This document shows, piece by piece, positions 1-12,600 of a stretch of 64,000 nucleotides of DNA (position 1 is the stretch's first letter; each line of letters begins with the position of its first letter). The position numbers were made by a program, and so were the translations under genes. The notes beneath the pieces were generated by a model. The model had not been told where the DNA came from. It worked only from the letters and a program-made list of their open reading frames with translations, and made no database searches. The DNA is from Brachypodius melanocephalos (lineage: Eukaryota > Chordata > Aves > Passeriformes > Pycnonotidae), in NCBI GenBank assembly GCA_013398615.1, contig VZSR01002340.1, positions 10,801,539-10,865,538 of the forward strand, given 5' to 3'.

Positions 1-115
1 TGGCTCCAGCAGCTCCCTGTCCCTCCTGTGCTGGGATCCCAGAGCTGGAGGCAGCCCTGCAGGGGGGGTTCAGCAAAGCAGGGCAGAGGGGCAGAATCAC
101 ATCCCTTGATCTGCT
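1..115 (-). repeat. CR1 retrotransposon fragment, cut by window edge
   Basis: The GC-rich stretch with 'gggatcccagagctgg', 'gcagccctgcaggggggg' and 'gcagggcagaggggcagaat' matches, from memory, the 3' untranslated part of avian CR1 elements read in reverse. It lies in the ANO2 intron that follows exon 11, and its left end is outside the window. The right edge near 115-125 is approximate, where the sequence turns AT-rich. Confidence 0.6.
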
Positions 116-547
116 GGCATTTGCCAAGTCTTGTAACTATTGTTCATCTTACTTGAACAAATGGTCTGAGTTTAATGAGAATAGTGTTCCAAGAGTCGTG
201 GACAGTGTTTGCATTAATTTCAGTGACTTTTACATAATGAGTTTCTGATTGAGCAATGAACTATGTGCACTCATAAAAAGCAAATTAGCATCTTAGAAAA
301 CAAACTCAACACAGTGGACTCACTACACATTTCTGTTTCAAGAGATGAGAAATTTTCATTTCAAATAAATGTGTGCCTTTCAAATATCTGTTCAATGTTT
401 CTGTGTTTGTAATGCTCTCAGGGTTGATAATGATACATCACTGCTCTTCAGACAAGCTAAAAACAGTTATTCTCACTACAGATTAATAAGAAATAGCACA
501 ATCTTATAATTTTCAAGTAAGAAATCATGGATCACAGATAAGCTTAC
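1..547 (-). other. ANO2: ANO2 intron 11 (5' part only)
   Basis: The donor of exon 11 (GTAAGC on the minus strand, at 547-542) opens this intron, which continues beyond position 1. Apart from the CR1 scrap at its left end it is AT-rich DNA in which I see no gene or regulatory motif. Confidence 0.8.
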
Positions 548-682
548 CTTGGAATGTCACTTTCAATGGTTATACATCCATACAGAAATACAATAATCCC
601 AACTAGTGAAGACGGAATGAGGAATTCTGTGTATAAACCCAGCCAGGCAAAATAAAGTCCTATCTTTTCTCCAAAATACTTC
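548..682 (-). CDS. ANO2: ANO2 exon 11: transmembrane segment 1
   Basis: The exon (135 nt) encodes the end of split Arg374, residues 375-418 and two bases of the next codon. It opens with KYFGEKIGLYFAWLGLYTEF and continues into a hydrophobic helix (LIPSSLVGIIVFLYGC), the first membrane span of the anoctamin fold, followed by the acidic start of the extracellular loop (TIESDIP). The acceptor is TTTTTCAG/GAAG and the donor AG/GTAAGC. Near-identity to ANO1/ANO2 across this segment makes it the most certain exon. Confidence 0.96.
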
Positions 683-3600
683 CTGAAAAAGAGATTTTAA
701 AAAAGAAGAAAAAGCACTTGTCAAGGGTATAATTTTCAAATGTGTTTTACATCTACTAAACAGTTCCAGAAAGTTAAAATACAAATTGTGAAAGACATTA
801 ATGAAAACCCTGAGGATCTTGAAGACAATAGGAACAAATGAAGGGGATGATTTAGGCACTTGGCAGTTCATGCTTCTCTGTTCTGAGAAGTTAGTCCTGG
901 ATCATTCTCCTGAGCAGAAATTAAGCAGGTATCATTACAATACATAATATCTGTTCAGAAAAGAAGACTGTGGTCTTTGCATCTCTTCAAATAAGTCAGT
1001 GAAATAGGAGGAAACATTGGAGAATACTTGGCTCCTCAGAGGAGCATGTTAATTTTTTGCCTCTGTTGTACTCCTGGATTCAGTTAGTGAGATGTCACAC
1101 AAATGACATCTATGGGACCATACTGACAACATCCTCTAATACCTTAAAGGATGACTAATCTGGAACTGCTGCCAAAGGAGGAAAGTTTACTTGCACACTT
1201 AACACTGGCTTTTCAGAAAGAATATTTTAATCAGGTTAACAGCCCCTGGACAGCTGGTTAGAAAAAACAGCATCTGCTCTGAGAAACAGCCCATTGCAGA
1301 TGTTGATAAATAAGTGGTAGAACTCAGCTCAGCATCTTCATGAATCACACTGCAAGAAGTAAACTTAGCATGGATGAACCTCGCCATACATTCCAAAGTA
1401 CATTTCGGAGGGATTACGAATATTGCAAAACCCAAACAGCTTCATAGAACTGAAGAATTCACCAAAATGTAGATAAAATACAACAACGTTAAAAACATTT
1501 CACAAGGCAGAGAAGATGACAAAGCGGTGTTGGACAGAAAGCAGCTACACAGAGAGCACTCAGGGCATGACATGGAGTGTGAGTCAGTGATACATTTACA
1601 CTTCGATAGAAGCAAAAATTAAAATAAATCCATGATATCATGTCTAGTAACAGAAAGACAAGGCTTCTTCCTCATAAAGGTTGAGCACGATCTCAGTTTG
1701 AGATTTATTCTGATCCCACTTACCTTAGGAAAGTTTTATCAAAGTTTAACATCCCAGATTTAAATCATTCCTACTGAAAATGCTTAAAGGAGATTTTTGG
1801 AGGCCCAAACCAAAATTTTCTACTACAGAATTTGAGTCTAAGGGCCAGACTGCTCATGCCACAGGAAAGACACGGCAGGAGTGCAACCATGGCAGAGAGC
1901 CAAGGGACAAGACAAGCCTCCACAGTCACTTTCAGCTCAGATGGAATGGATAAGGGAAACAACAGTGAGGGGTTTTTATTACTGCAGATCCTGCTGTTGT
2001 TCTCACACGATCACAGCTGCAGCAAACTCTGCACTTCCAGGCTCTCCCATGGAAAACTGGCAGTGCAATCCTGGCCATTTCAGTTTTGCCTTGCATGAGT
2101 GCCTCTATTTTCTCATGTCCAACCAAACTTACTTAGGCTTTAGAAAGAATGCATGCAATCCTAAAGGGGAAAGCAAAACAAAAGCATTTTGAGGTGATAC
2201 ATAGACAACATTATCTTCAGTATGAGCAGATGCCATCCAGAAGCTGGGAAACTTCAGGAAGCTTCTAGGAAAAGAGTACAGCCTCCATAACTGACGTTGC
2301 AAAGTACCCTAAGCCACAAACTGTGTGAAGTATCAAACGGCACAAGTGAAATCACCACAGCATGGCTTGAATGGGACTAACTTAAGATTTGAAGCACCTC
2401 GGGACAATGGACTTGCAGAGAATACAAGGAAATATGGCATTATATCATAGAGTATATTTTATGAAATAACAAATATAAATATTTGTGTTGCAAATATACA
2501 AGCCACATACTCTGGAACTGCCCTCTGACCTGGCACATATCAGGTAATTTTGGAGGTAACTTTACAAAGAGGCTTTCTTTTATTTTCACATTCGAAAATA
2601 AATATATATATTTTAATGTACCTGTGAATTTTATACTATGTTGTTAACATAGTATGTTTAATACACGTTTTAATACACTTTTTTTTTTAAAATTGAAGTA
2701 AGAGAAGAAATTCTTGGTTGAAATACAGAACTAACTAGAAGGCATATAGTTTTTCTTCAAGCCTGCCGTGTGAGTCACCAAACAGCATCAAAGGTGTTGG
2801 AACAGCATGGGACAGAAGGAAATTTCATTTGCTCTCAAGTTTCCTTCTGTCTGGGGAGTGACAGCCACAAATTTGACACTAAAACAGGAAAAGGAGGACC
2901 AGAGGGAGGTTATTCTGATTATGTCTTGTTATTGCTTCCTTGTTTGTAGAGATGGGCAGTGGGCACAGCTAGTAAAGTGTTTCAAATAGATCAGAGCAGG
3001 CACAAAAAAAATATCCACAATCTAAGCTGTTCAAAACTCTCTGTTATTTCGACAAAGGGCCACAAACTAGCACAGAAAGATTTCAAATGCCAGCAGCACT
3101 AAAGAGTAGATGATCAGGGTCAGGGAAGTTGAAGTTTGTGGCTCAAGAGGCTTCCCCTCAAATTTTATTATTTCAGTGATAAATGTGATCTGTAACCTAT
3201 AAAGCAAGGGGTTGCTATTTGCATCCATGCCAAAAGAAAATGAGAAGAGCTCAACAATGAGAGCTCCTGGCAGTATGGAAAAAAAGCAGTTGCCAAGAAG
3301 AAAATTGCATTGTGTTTTGTGGCTTAACTGTTTTGGAAAAGGAAAACAAATAAGATGCTATGCCCAAGCACAGTTCACCAATGTACCAGAAATTTAAATA
3401 ATCTAAGAAGACACAGTGATAGAGCTTGGAAACATAATGAACAATTTAGATATGAGTTTATCACATCAGAAGAACACAGGACATAGACATGTCTTTTCTT
3501 TGACACATCCCAAGAACCCCTCTCTGGTTCCTCTGACTTGGAGTCAAGGCTCTGCAAACACCTGTGACCCCCTGCACAAACATCTACTGCAGCTGCTGCT

Positions 3601-6600
3601 GGATTCAGCAGTGAATGAACAGAGCAGGGGAAAAATGTGTGCTTCAAGGGTTGAGGAAGATGTAAGTCAAGAAAAAGTATTTTAACAAGTTTTTATATAT
3701 TTACACCAAGAACTTGGCATGTTCTCTCATTTACATTGGGATAAAACCAGTCTGACTTTATTAATCTACAGGAATTACCCATGATTTATGCTGGCATGGC
3801 AAAAGAGGAGAATTGAGACCAGAGTCTTGCCTTACCTCAGTAGCTGATTCACATCTGCCTCACATACATCCAGGAAAAGCTAAGGACTAATCCTTCCCAA
3901 AGTGTGCTCATGGATACTGCAGAATGTCACAAAAAAAGTGTGTCGTTGGCATTGTGTGAGCTTTATTTCTGCATTAGGAAAATGCCCCTTTATATACACA
4001 TATGCCATGGAAGCAGGGGTTATTCCCAAAGTAAAGGGCAAATGGCTTTGACAAAGAATGTGTACTGCTCCTATCAGGAGTAGCACTCAAGGCTTTTGTT
4101 CTGTGTGTTGATAAATCATAAGGTAAAATTTTGTGCTTTTCATTTTAGAAGGCTTTATAAAGGCTGGTTAAATGGCCACAAACGAAATAGTGAGTCCTCA
4201 TGGACAAGAATCATGTGTTTAGTGTCCTTTTGGATGGAGTTTAGAACCTGAAACCTTTTAGGGCAAGATTTACTCAAATTATCCAGAACTCCTGAACAAG
4301 CTGAACAAGAGCTGCTCTTCCAGAAGATTATCAGAAACAGCATTAAAAAACTCCCAACAGCAGCAACAACAACCACCTGTAGAAAGTGTATTCCCTCCCA
4401 GAATTAGAAGTGTTGAGAAGGCCACAGCAGAAATGTTGACTCTGCTCTGCCCATATAACACTTAAATCAGACATCTGCAATGCACTTTGGTCAGTCTGGT
4501 TGCAAAACCAACATCAAAAAGAATAACTGATTATTAAACCCTCTGCTTGCACATTGGCCACAGTGCTCCCGTGCCAAGTTGTGCAATTTATAAATAGACT
4601 AAGGTTTGGGGAAGGGGGGAGCAAGAGAGAAGGAAAAAAACCCTTCAGTTTTGACTCTGTGAAAACAAGTGTGGGTACCTGGAATGTGAATAAAGCGTGT
4701 GGTGCGTGACACACGCTGGAAAGAAGTCCAGAGACGTTCAGGAACAAAAATAAAAATACGAGGAAAAGGCGCTGTGGACACTGAGTCACCTAACTGGGAA
4801 ATCTGCGCAGAACCCTTCAGTTTTTAAATTTCCATACCCCACTCTAGGCCAGCTGTCACTTCATGTTTCCATTTCATTCCACCACCCCTTTGATGGAAGA
4901 GTCGTTTAGACGCAATCGTTCTATGCAAAACGAAACTGATTTACAGCTGCCACTTGGGTAGGTTTCCCCCGTGCAAATGGTCAACTGAGCCACGCATATT
5001 ACTAACACCTTCAAAATAAACTTTTTACATAGTTTAGGGGTGAAATTCTAGTGTTTCTGCTGTTAGTGAGAAGGACAAGCAGTTTAGTTTCATGTCAGAA
5101 CATCTTCACTGCCAAGGCTAGTTTAAAACATTCTTTCCTTGTCCAGGTGCACATTCCCTCTCTGACCCACAGCAACCATCCTCAGGAACAAAATTCATTC
5201 TTTCAGGACTTTTGCAACCAGAAAACCTACCATTATGCTGCAGGTAGTACTGTGAATACCCTCAGAAAGTGAGAAACAATTCTAGCACATGGTAAGTTCA
5301 GAACACAGATATTTCTTTTGGTTCTGAGATAATAGTTCCCACCGTTGGAAGTTTCACCCTCAAAACTACAGGCTTCTTTCAGAAAGACTGCTGGAGTAGA
5401 GAGAAAACCCCAGTCACTGCAAGGTGATCAGGAACATTGCTGAACACCCCAGCACTGCTCTACCCAGAGATTTCCCTCTGGGTAGAAATGCCTACGTCCA
5501 AACTTTTCTGGATTTGCCATTCTTTCTTCACTCAAAAATTTTCTCAGGGCAAGATTCAAGCATTTATTACAACCATCTGGGACACCTGGGTGGAATTACT
5601 GCTCAGCAGCAGCACTGAGGCTGCTGTGCATCCAGAGATCGTGGAGATTTCCACCATGGTTGTGCCTGACAGCACATATTCCATCCAGGCACTCTCAAGA
5701 AGGAACATATCAGTGCTAAATCCAGATACACAGAGAGTGCACCAAATGGAGCAATATGGAAGCTAAGAAAAGATCCTGGCAGAAGACAATCCCCCTTGGA
5801 ACAACGTGCCAAGAAACTGAAAAATTTTTTAAATTAAAATTTTAAGAGAGGGAAAAAACAACTACAGAACCTCAGAAAAATGGCAATGCATCTGAGTTTG
5901 AGGTAGGAAAGAAAATGTCCTTCAGAAAGGCCAGCTAGTTCTGCATACAGAAAACAAAGAAAGGAGATTTTGTCCAGGGTAAAAACACTTTTTATTCTCC
6001 TATACTGGGCATAAAAATCAAGAATGTCCAGTAGAGAGTGATTAAAAGTGTGTTTTTGAATAGGGTTTAGAACCTGATCTTTTCCCCTGAAAACAAAATG
6101 AAGAAATGTGCCATCAGAGCCATTTAATCAAGCCCTTTTCATTTAAATTCTTGTTTGAAACATTACCTAACAAATATTTGCTGTGTCCTCCAATGGTACT
6201 TAAGTTTGGAGTCAAACTTACCTAAAGTAGATATCTTTCAAGGCACTGTGGAATTTAAATTGTGATTCCTTATGTGAGAAAAAAAAAAAACCACTGTCAA
6301 AGTATTGCAACTCCATGGAGAACAGAAATCGCAAATTTTATTTAGAGGTAGAACTATGGTCTTCCCTAGTTTTTTGGCTCTTAAGAAAAATTACTGTCCA
6401 GCAGAGTAACAAGGACAAGTTGATGTGTGTGAGGAAAGGGGATATTCAAGTTCTCAAATTCTAGTGGATTCAAAAACCCGGGGGAAATATAATAACTATA
6501 TCAACATATCAATTAATAATAATAATAATAATAGTCAGGGTTTGTATATTAAATGCAATTTAAAATAGCAAAAGGCTTTATCCTGCAAAGAAATAAAACT

Positions 6601-9600
6601 AGGACAAGCCACTCTGAGCCTCACAGATTCACGAACCTTATGCTTCCATTCCAAGAAATTGTCAGCATGCAGCTGAAAGTGCATAGCTTGTGGTGATGGA
6701 TTATAAACTGAAAAAAAGCCTTTGTTTACTGAATGTAGGAGAAAGAACAATAGAGGCATAATAAGTAGACATGTAATGTGACTGAGACAGAAATTAAGGC
6801 TGACAACTGCCAAATGGATAAGCAAACAACACAATGCTGATTAGTCAGAAGCACTGTAATTGCTTTCTCCTCTCTGTTCTGGGACAATACAAAACTTCAG
6901 AACAGGTTTGAAAGGATTAAGTGCCTGATTACATTATTCTGCTGATGTTTCCTCTCATGTGCTTGGTGTAAAAAAGTTCTAAATGTCCCTAAGCTGCAGA
7001 AGCCACAGCACACCTTGCTCAGGGAAGGCATTTTCAGCAGGAGTAATGCAGTGTTTTGTCTGTCATGTCCAAAAATTTGTGCATAAGACAACCCATGGAC
7101 ACTCTGCCTCTCCTCATCTTTCTTTAAGTTATTCTCTCTTTATTTAGCATTTTTTAAAAATGTCAGTAACCTTCTCAACCTGGAAAATTAAAAATCCATG
7201 GCTACTTGAGGCTAATTCAAAGCTAATGGAAGTCAATCAGAGCTTACCTGTGAGGAAGGAAGTTTCATTTTATAAACAACTCAGGGCACCAAGTGACACT
7301 CTATGTAGGAAGCAATTCATTCAGTTATACAGAGAATATTTTCTCTTATAATATAAAAAACAAATACAAACAAGGAGTAACCTATTTAATATGAATCAGT
7401 CTTTCTTTTGGACTTTCTTTTAGCAAAGGAGGTTACTTAGTCTTTTTCTTCCTACTTTTTTACTACCTATTACAATTTGCTTTTCTGCCTTTTTGTACTT
7501 GAACAAATGTGAGGTCATTGACACCTCATCACTTTCCCAGTTTCCATAAGATAATTTGCATGATTTTATTCATCTCATTTAACAAGAGTTTGAACCTCAA
7601 ATACTGGCGTCTTTTCCTAAATATCTTTCATTTATAATAGCTAATATTTCATGGGAGCTTTCTTGCTTTTCAAGTTAATATAGCTAAGCCTTACTGCAGA
7701 GCCTGAATCCATTTCATGTATTTATTTTAGTAAGTAGGTCCTTGTTAGCACTTGCACAGCATTACTGCTGTCAGATAGACACCATCTGGTGGCTAATAAA
7801 CAGATGTATCATTTCCAATTAAAAACAAGTATAAAAAAATATCTTTTAGTCACCTCGGTGGAAGGAGATTGGGTCAGGGAATACTGAAGCAGACTGGACA
7901 TCCATAAGTCCACAGGCCCTGATGGAATGCAGCCACGAGGACTGAGGGAGTTGGCAGATGTCACTGCAAGGCAGCTCTTGATAATCTTAGATTGATGGTG
8001 ACAACTGGAAGAAGCGCCTAAAACTTGGAGGAAAACAAATGTCATCCCCATTTTCAAGAAGGGCAAGAAGAAGGACCTGTGTAACTACAGGCTAATCTAC
8101 CTCACTCTCATCCATGCCCATCACCTCTTGTCACAGGACACAGCTGAGAAGAGCCTGGCTCCATCCTTTCCTTACCCCCTGCTCAATACGGCATAAAAAT
8201 CTTAATTTTTCTGCTCTCTGTACTGACTGTGGAAGTTCACAGGTTTGCTATATTGAAAGCTTTCCCTAAAGCCTGTGTTTTCTGGGCATATTTGTTATGT
8301 GGTGCCCGTTTCTTGATCTCTTCCCTTGTGATCCTGGTTTTGTTCAATGTTAGAGACAAGTTACTGGATCAGACAAAGCTTATGGACAGAGAGAGTCCTC
8401 ATAAAAAATATCTTAGTATGGAGGAAATATCTTTAAACCAGAAATGGGTTGATCTTGACCCCTGATCAGCACTCAGGAGCCAGAAAAGAACTTTCTCTCA
8501 GCCCAGCAAGCCACAGCCAGAACCTTCTACAGAGATTAAGACATTAAGAGCCATTCTACAAGAAAGATAAGCAGACCTGCAGCCACCCAAATGCAACATC
8601 TATTTTCTGCTCCCTGCAGTTCCCAGCCACGCACACCTCTAAATACACCTACAAGAATTCACATGCGGGTAAATATTTCAATGTGCACAACTTCTGTTTC
8701 TAAATGTGGCCTCTCACCTCTGTCTTTTGTTTTCCTCCAGTTTGAAAGAGCAAACTTTCATTTCCTATTCAAAATACACTGATGTCATCTCCAAAACTCT
8801 TTCTGGATGGGACATGTCAGTCATGTCCATTCAAAAATATGTTTCTGGCTGCAAAAATTAGGCATCATTCAGGCCCTATTGAACTTAGCCTGAGACAGTT
8901 CTTAACACAAAGAAAACTAAATTCTAGCTGCCTACAAAACTCCACAGTCCAAGAGGAAGACCGCAGAAAATTGTGCAGCAACCTCAGTCATCAGAGACTT
9001 GACTTTGCAGAAGTCCTCATGTAGATACACACATCTTCTGCAGGATCTAGCTTTTGAAAATCCCACTGCAGGAGGGAGGAATCTGGGTGGTAATGAGAAT
9101 CCTAGTGTTCAGACAGTGATCTCAAGCATGGGAATTATGTTTATCAGAAAGAAGGGATCTGTTTTTCCTCACTGCTACAATCCCAGCCTACTGGTTTAAA
9201 ATTCCATCTCTCATACAAGCAACAATAAATAAGACCAAGCCCTTGCCAAAAGAGACAGAGAGAAGCACTTCCTACAGGACTGGCAGAGTCTGTGAAATGC
9301 AGAGCTGAAGTAAATCATCTCACTCCAGTCACAGGCTTGCATCCAGCAGAATAATTCAACACAAACTCCTTGGTGATTTATGCACCACAAGCAAAACCCC
9401 TCTGCTTTGCAATAAACAATGGCTGGAGCACTTGGGTAAGGCCTCTGATGAAAAGTTCCAGTTGGGGGAGGGAAATCTCCCTACAACTCAGCTGAAAAGT
9501 GCTGCCTTAGCATCAAACTCCTAAAATACAGACCATTTTCATGGATGTACGGCATGATAACAAAGAAACTGGGGTTGGGGGGGATAATGAGATCATGGAA

Positions 9601-12600
9601 AAGAGCTATAATGATGGGAAAATATTCATTTTTCACCAGCTCAGACTCTGCTCCAGAGTCCCAGCTGCTTCTGGCCCCCTCCAGGAACCTTTCTGCTGTA
9701 AAATCTGGCAGGAAGGACATCAAGGAAGAGTGGATGGTGGCACAGCACCTCCCCCAATACCTAGAGCTTTAATGACGATGAACTGCGAGCTGGACATATC
9801 GCATGGTGAGAAGGAATCTTCACTGTGCAGATTCTTGGAACTATAAAAAGATGTTGGCTTCAAAGTGCAATAGGGTTACAGCAGGAGATACGCTCAGATT
9901 ATTGCCTCAGGCGTGTGTTTGGCAGAGCTTTGGAAAGGAGCTGGATGGACAAGAGCCAAAGATACTGGTAGAGCTCGTGGGCATTTTTCTACTTAGTGCT
10001 GTGTTTGCTCAGTTACTGCACTTTCCCAGGCTTAAAGCTGTTTTCTCTTTTTTCCTACCACAGAATTCCTTACAGACAGCTTCAGCATCTCTGTGAACAT
10101 TGAAGATTTGCCTGCTAAAGACAGTAGGGAAGAATTGCAGGCACACAGTGCATCAGAGAGAGTTGTTCAGTCCCTGTGAGATAACCAGATGCTACAGGGG
10201 TGTTTTTGCCAAAGTGATTCTGTCCCACACACACAAAAAAAAAGGATATTTGGTGAGATTAAGCCATAATAATAATACAGGAGGGACAGGGAAGTTGAGG
10301 AATTAAAACATATGAGAAAATCTCCACTTTGAGAACCAATAGCTCCAAAATTAGCATAAGAAGTGACTGAACAATATTTCCTCTGGGTCTGGGAATCACA
10401 GACATTATTTTCAAGTCCTGAGAATTCTAGACAGTACGTGGAGCAAAAAGGAGATGAAGATGTGACTACAAATCATGGTGGTGAGTGAAGAAGTCATTTT
10501 TTTAGGCATTAGACAGGATAGAAGGGCTCAGTTGGGGCAAGCTGTACCACAAATTGATCTTAACCACATTTTTGCAAATGAAGAAACACCTATCTCTAAA
10601 GACAATAAAAACAACATTTTAGCAGAACTCCCCTGTTCTTATTTCATCTCTCTTTTAAAACTACCCTAAGTAGGGTTAGCAGATACATCCAGGTTTGGGG
10701 TTTTTTGGTGAAGATTAATTGATTGAAGAAGCAAAAGGTCAAAAGGCAAACCAGTATTGACAGTTTGGGTGCCTGATTGCTTACACTGAGCACTGCCCTA
10801 CACAGGCCTCAAGACACTCAAAGAGAAGGCAACAGTTTCCCGAGCAGAGGCAGTCAAACTTTGGATCACAGGTCTGTCACTGCTTTAAAAAATGCCAGGA
10901 GAAGCAAGCTCCTGGCTTTAGAAACACAGCACTCATGGCAGGAACAGGGAAGGACTGGGGATGCTCAGTCAAGGTCAGGTTCAACATGGGTACACCACAG
11001 TGAAAGGCCAGAATTCATTACACATCGAGGTGAAATAATTTTCCATACCAAAGGAAAACATAGTAAAGATAGGAAGGAGGGAATATATTAGCTAGACAGT
11101 TTGCATAACAGAAACTCCCAAGTATTGATTTATGTTCTATACACTGTAAATAATATTTTAGTTAGCACGCTTTCCTACCTGCTCCTGCAAAAAGAGTTAT
11201 TGTATACATGGTCTCAATTTTACATGTCTTCCCAGCTTCAGGCTTTACAGCAAGAGGCATTTGGAGCTTTGAAAGTAATCACACTATAGATAGTGTAGCC
11301 TGTTAGCTGCTAAGAAATTGGGTGAAGTTCTAGAAATGGGAAATAGAAATTAAAATATGAAAAACCATTAGAAAATGGGCTGGGGTCTTATAGAAGCAGT
11401 GATAATAAAATATGCTCCACCATGATTAGAAATGAGCCAACTCTGCTTGTTTTTCCTGGGCTGAGATAATCTTATATTAATAGATCAAGAGATTAAAAAG
11501 GTGACCTCCTCTCTACAAGGATTGTATTCTCCTGTAATTTCAGTTCCTACGTGGCTTTCCAGTTGCAGGTGCTTCAAGATGTCCATTGAGAGTAAAATGT
11601 CTCCATTTTCCATGAGTTAAGGCTTTGTCTCAGAAGGAAAACCACCTCTTTGCGGTGGTTAGATTACTCCCTTCATCTGTCATTTAGAGCTCCTAAGTGA
11701 TAAATGGTGCATTACAACCAGAAATGAAATCTATTATAAATTTCTACTACACTTCTTACACTTGTGTGTTTTTTCTTGACTTGCTACAAGTTATCCGAGG
11801 TGTACTGCTAAAAGACAAAAAACTATGACTTGTAAATAAGGTCAAGGAATATTTGGTCCAAAGAGGGGGAAAAATTTCATTAAAGTGGTGCAGTGTTGGA
11901 AGAGGTGAAGCTGTGTGATCTCCATCCTAGGAGATTTCAAAATGCATGAGCAATTTGATCTGGCTTTCCAGCCAGCTCTGCTTTAAGCAGAGAGAAGGTC
12001 TAAGGACAACCTATTAATTCTAAAATCATGTTGTTAAAACTTTGATTAATATTTAATAGCATGTAAAAATATAAAACCTCCTTCCTTTATACAAGGTCAT
12101 AGAACTCTTAGGGAGCATCCTGCCTGTCTCTGGATCAACAGTAGCATCACTGCAGAACTTGCTAAAAACTGAATTTGATTTCATCTTCATCTGAGAAAAG
12201 AAAATCATCAAAAATAGAAGAAAATCACTAAGCCACAGATGTTTTAATAGCATTTTTTTATATTACAGTGCAAGGATTGAGAGGAGCTACTGTTCATAAT
12301 AAGTGCATTCCTACAAAAAAAGTCACACAAGAGAAACTTCTCTCTAGTGAAAATCAATACTTAAATTAGGATGACAGAAAAGGTGTGTTACAACAGACAG
12401 ACCTCCAGAGCCCTGAACATTCTAAAACTGCAGCTTTCATTTTCTACTTTTTAATAAATCCCTCAGGCCTTCCTGAGATCCACACCGAGGTCCAGTACTT
12501 TTCATTCATCATTTTCAGTACTTTTAGCCTAGGTATCTGTTAGCAAATAATTCACGATTTCTCTCTCAAATATCTGTTTATAATCCTCTTCATGTGAGTT

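Noticed and set aside
5437..5766. 109-codon plus-strand frame as a retrogene
   Set aside because: No recognisable protein and no poly(A) or target-site context.
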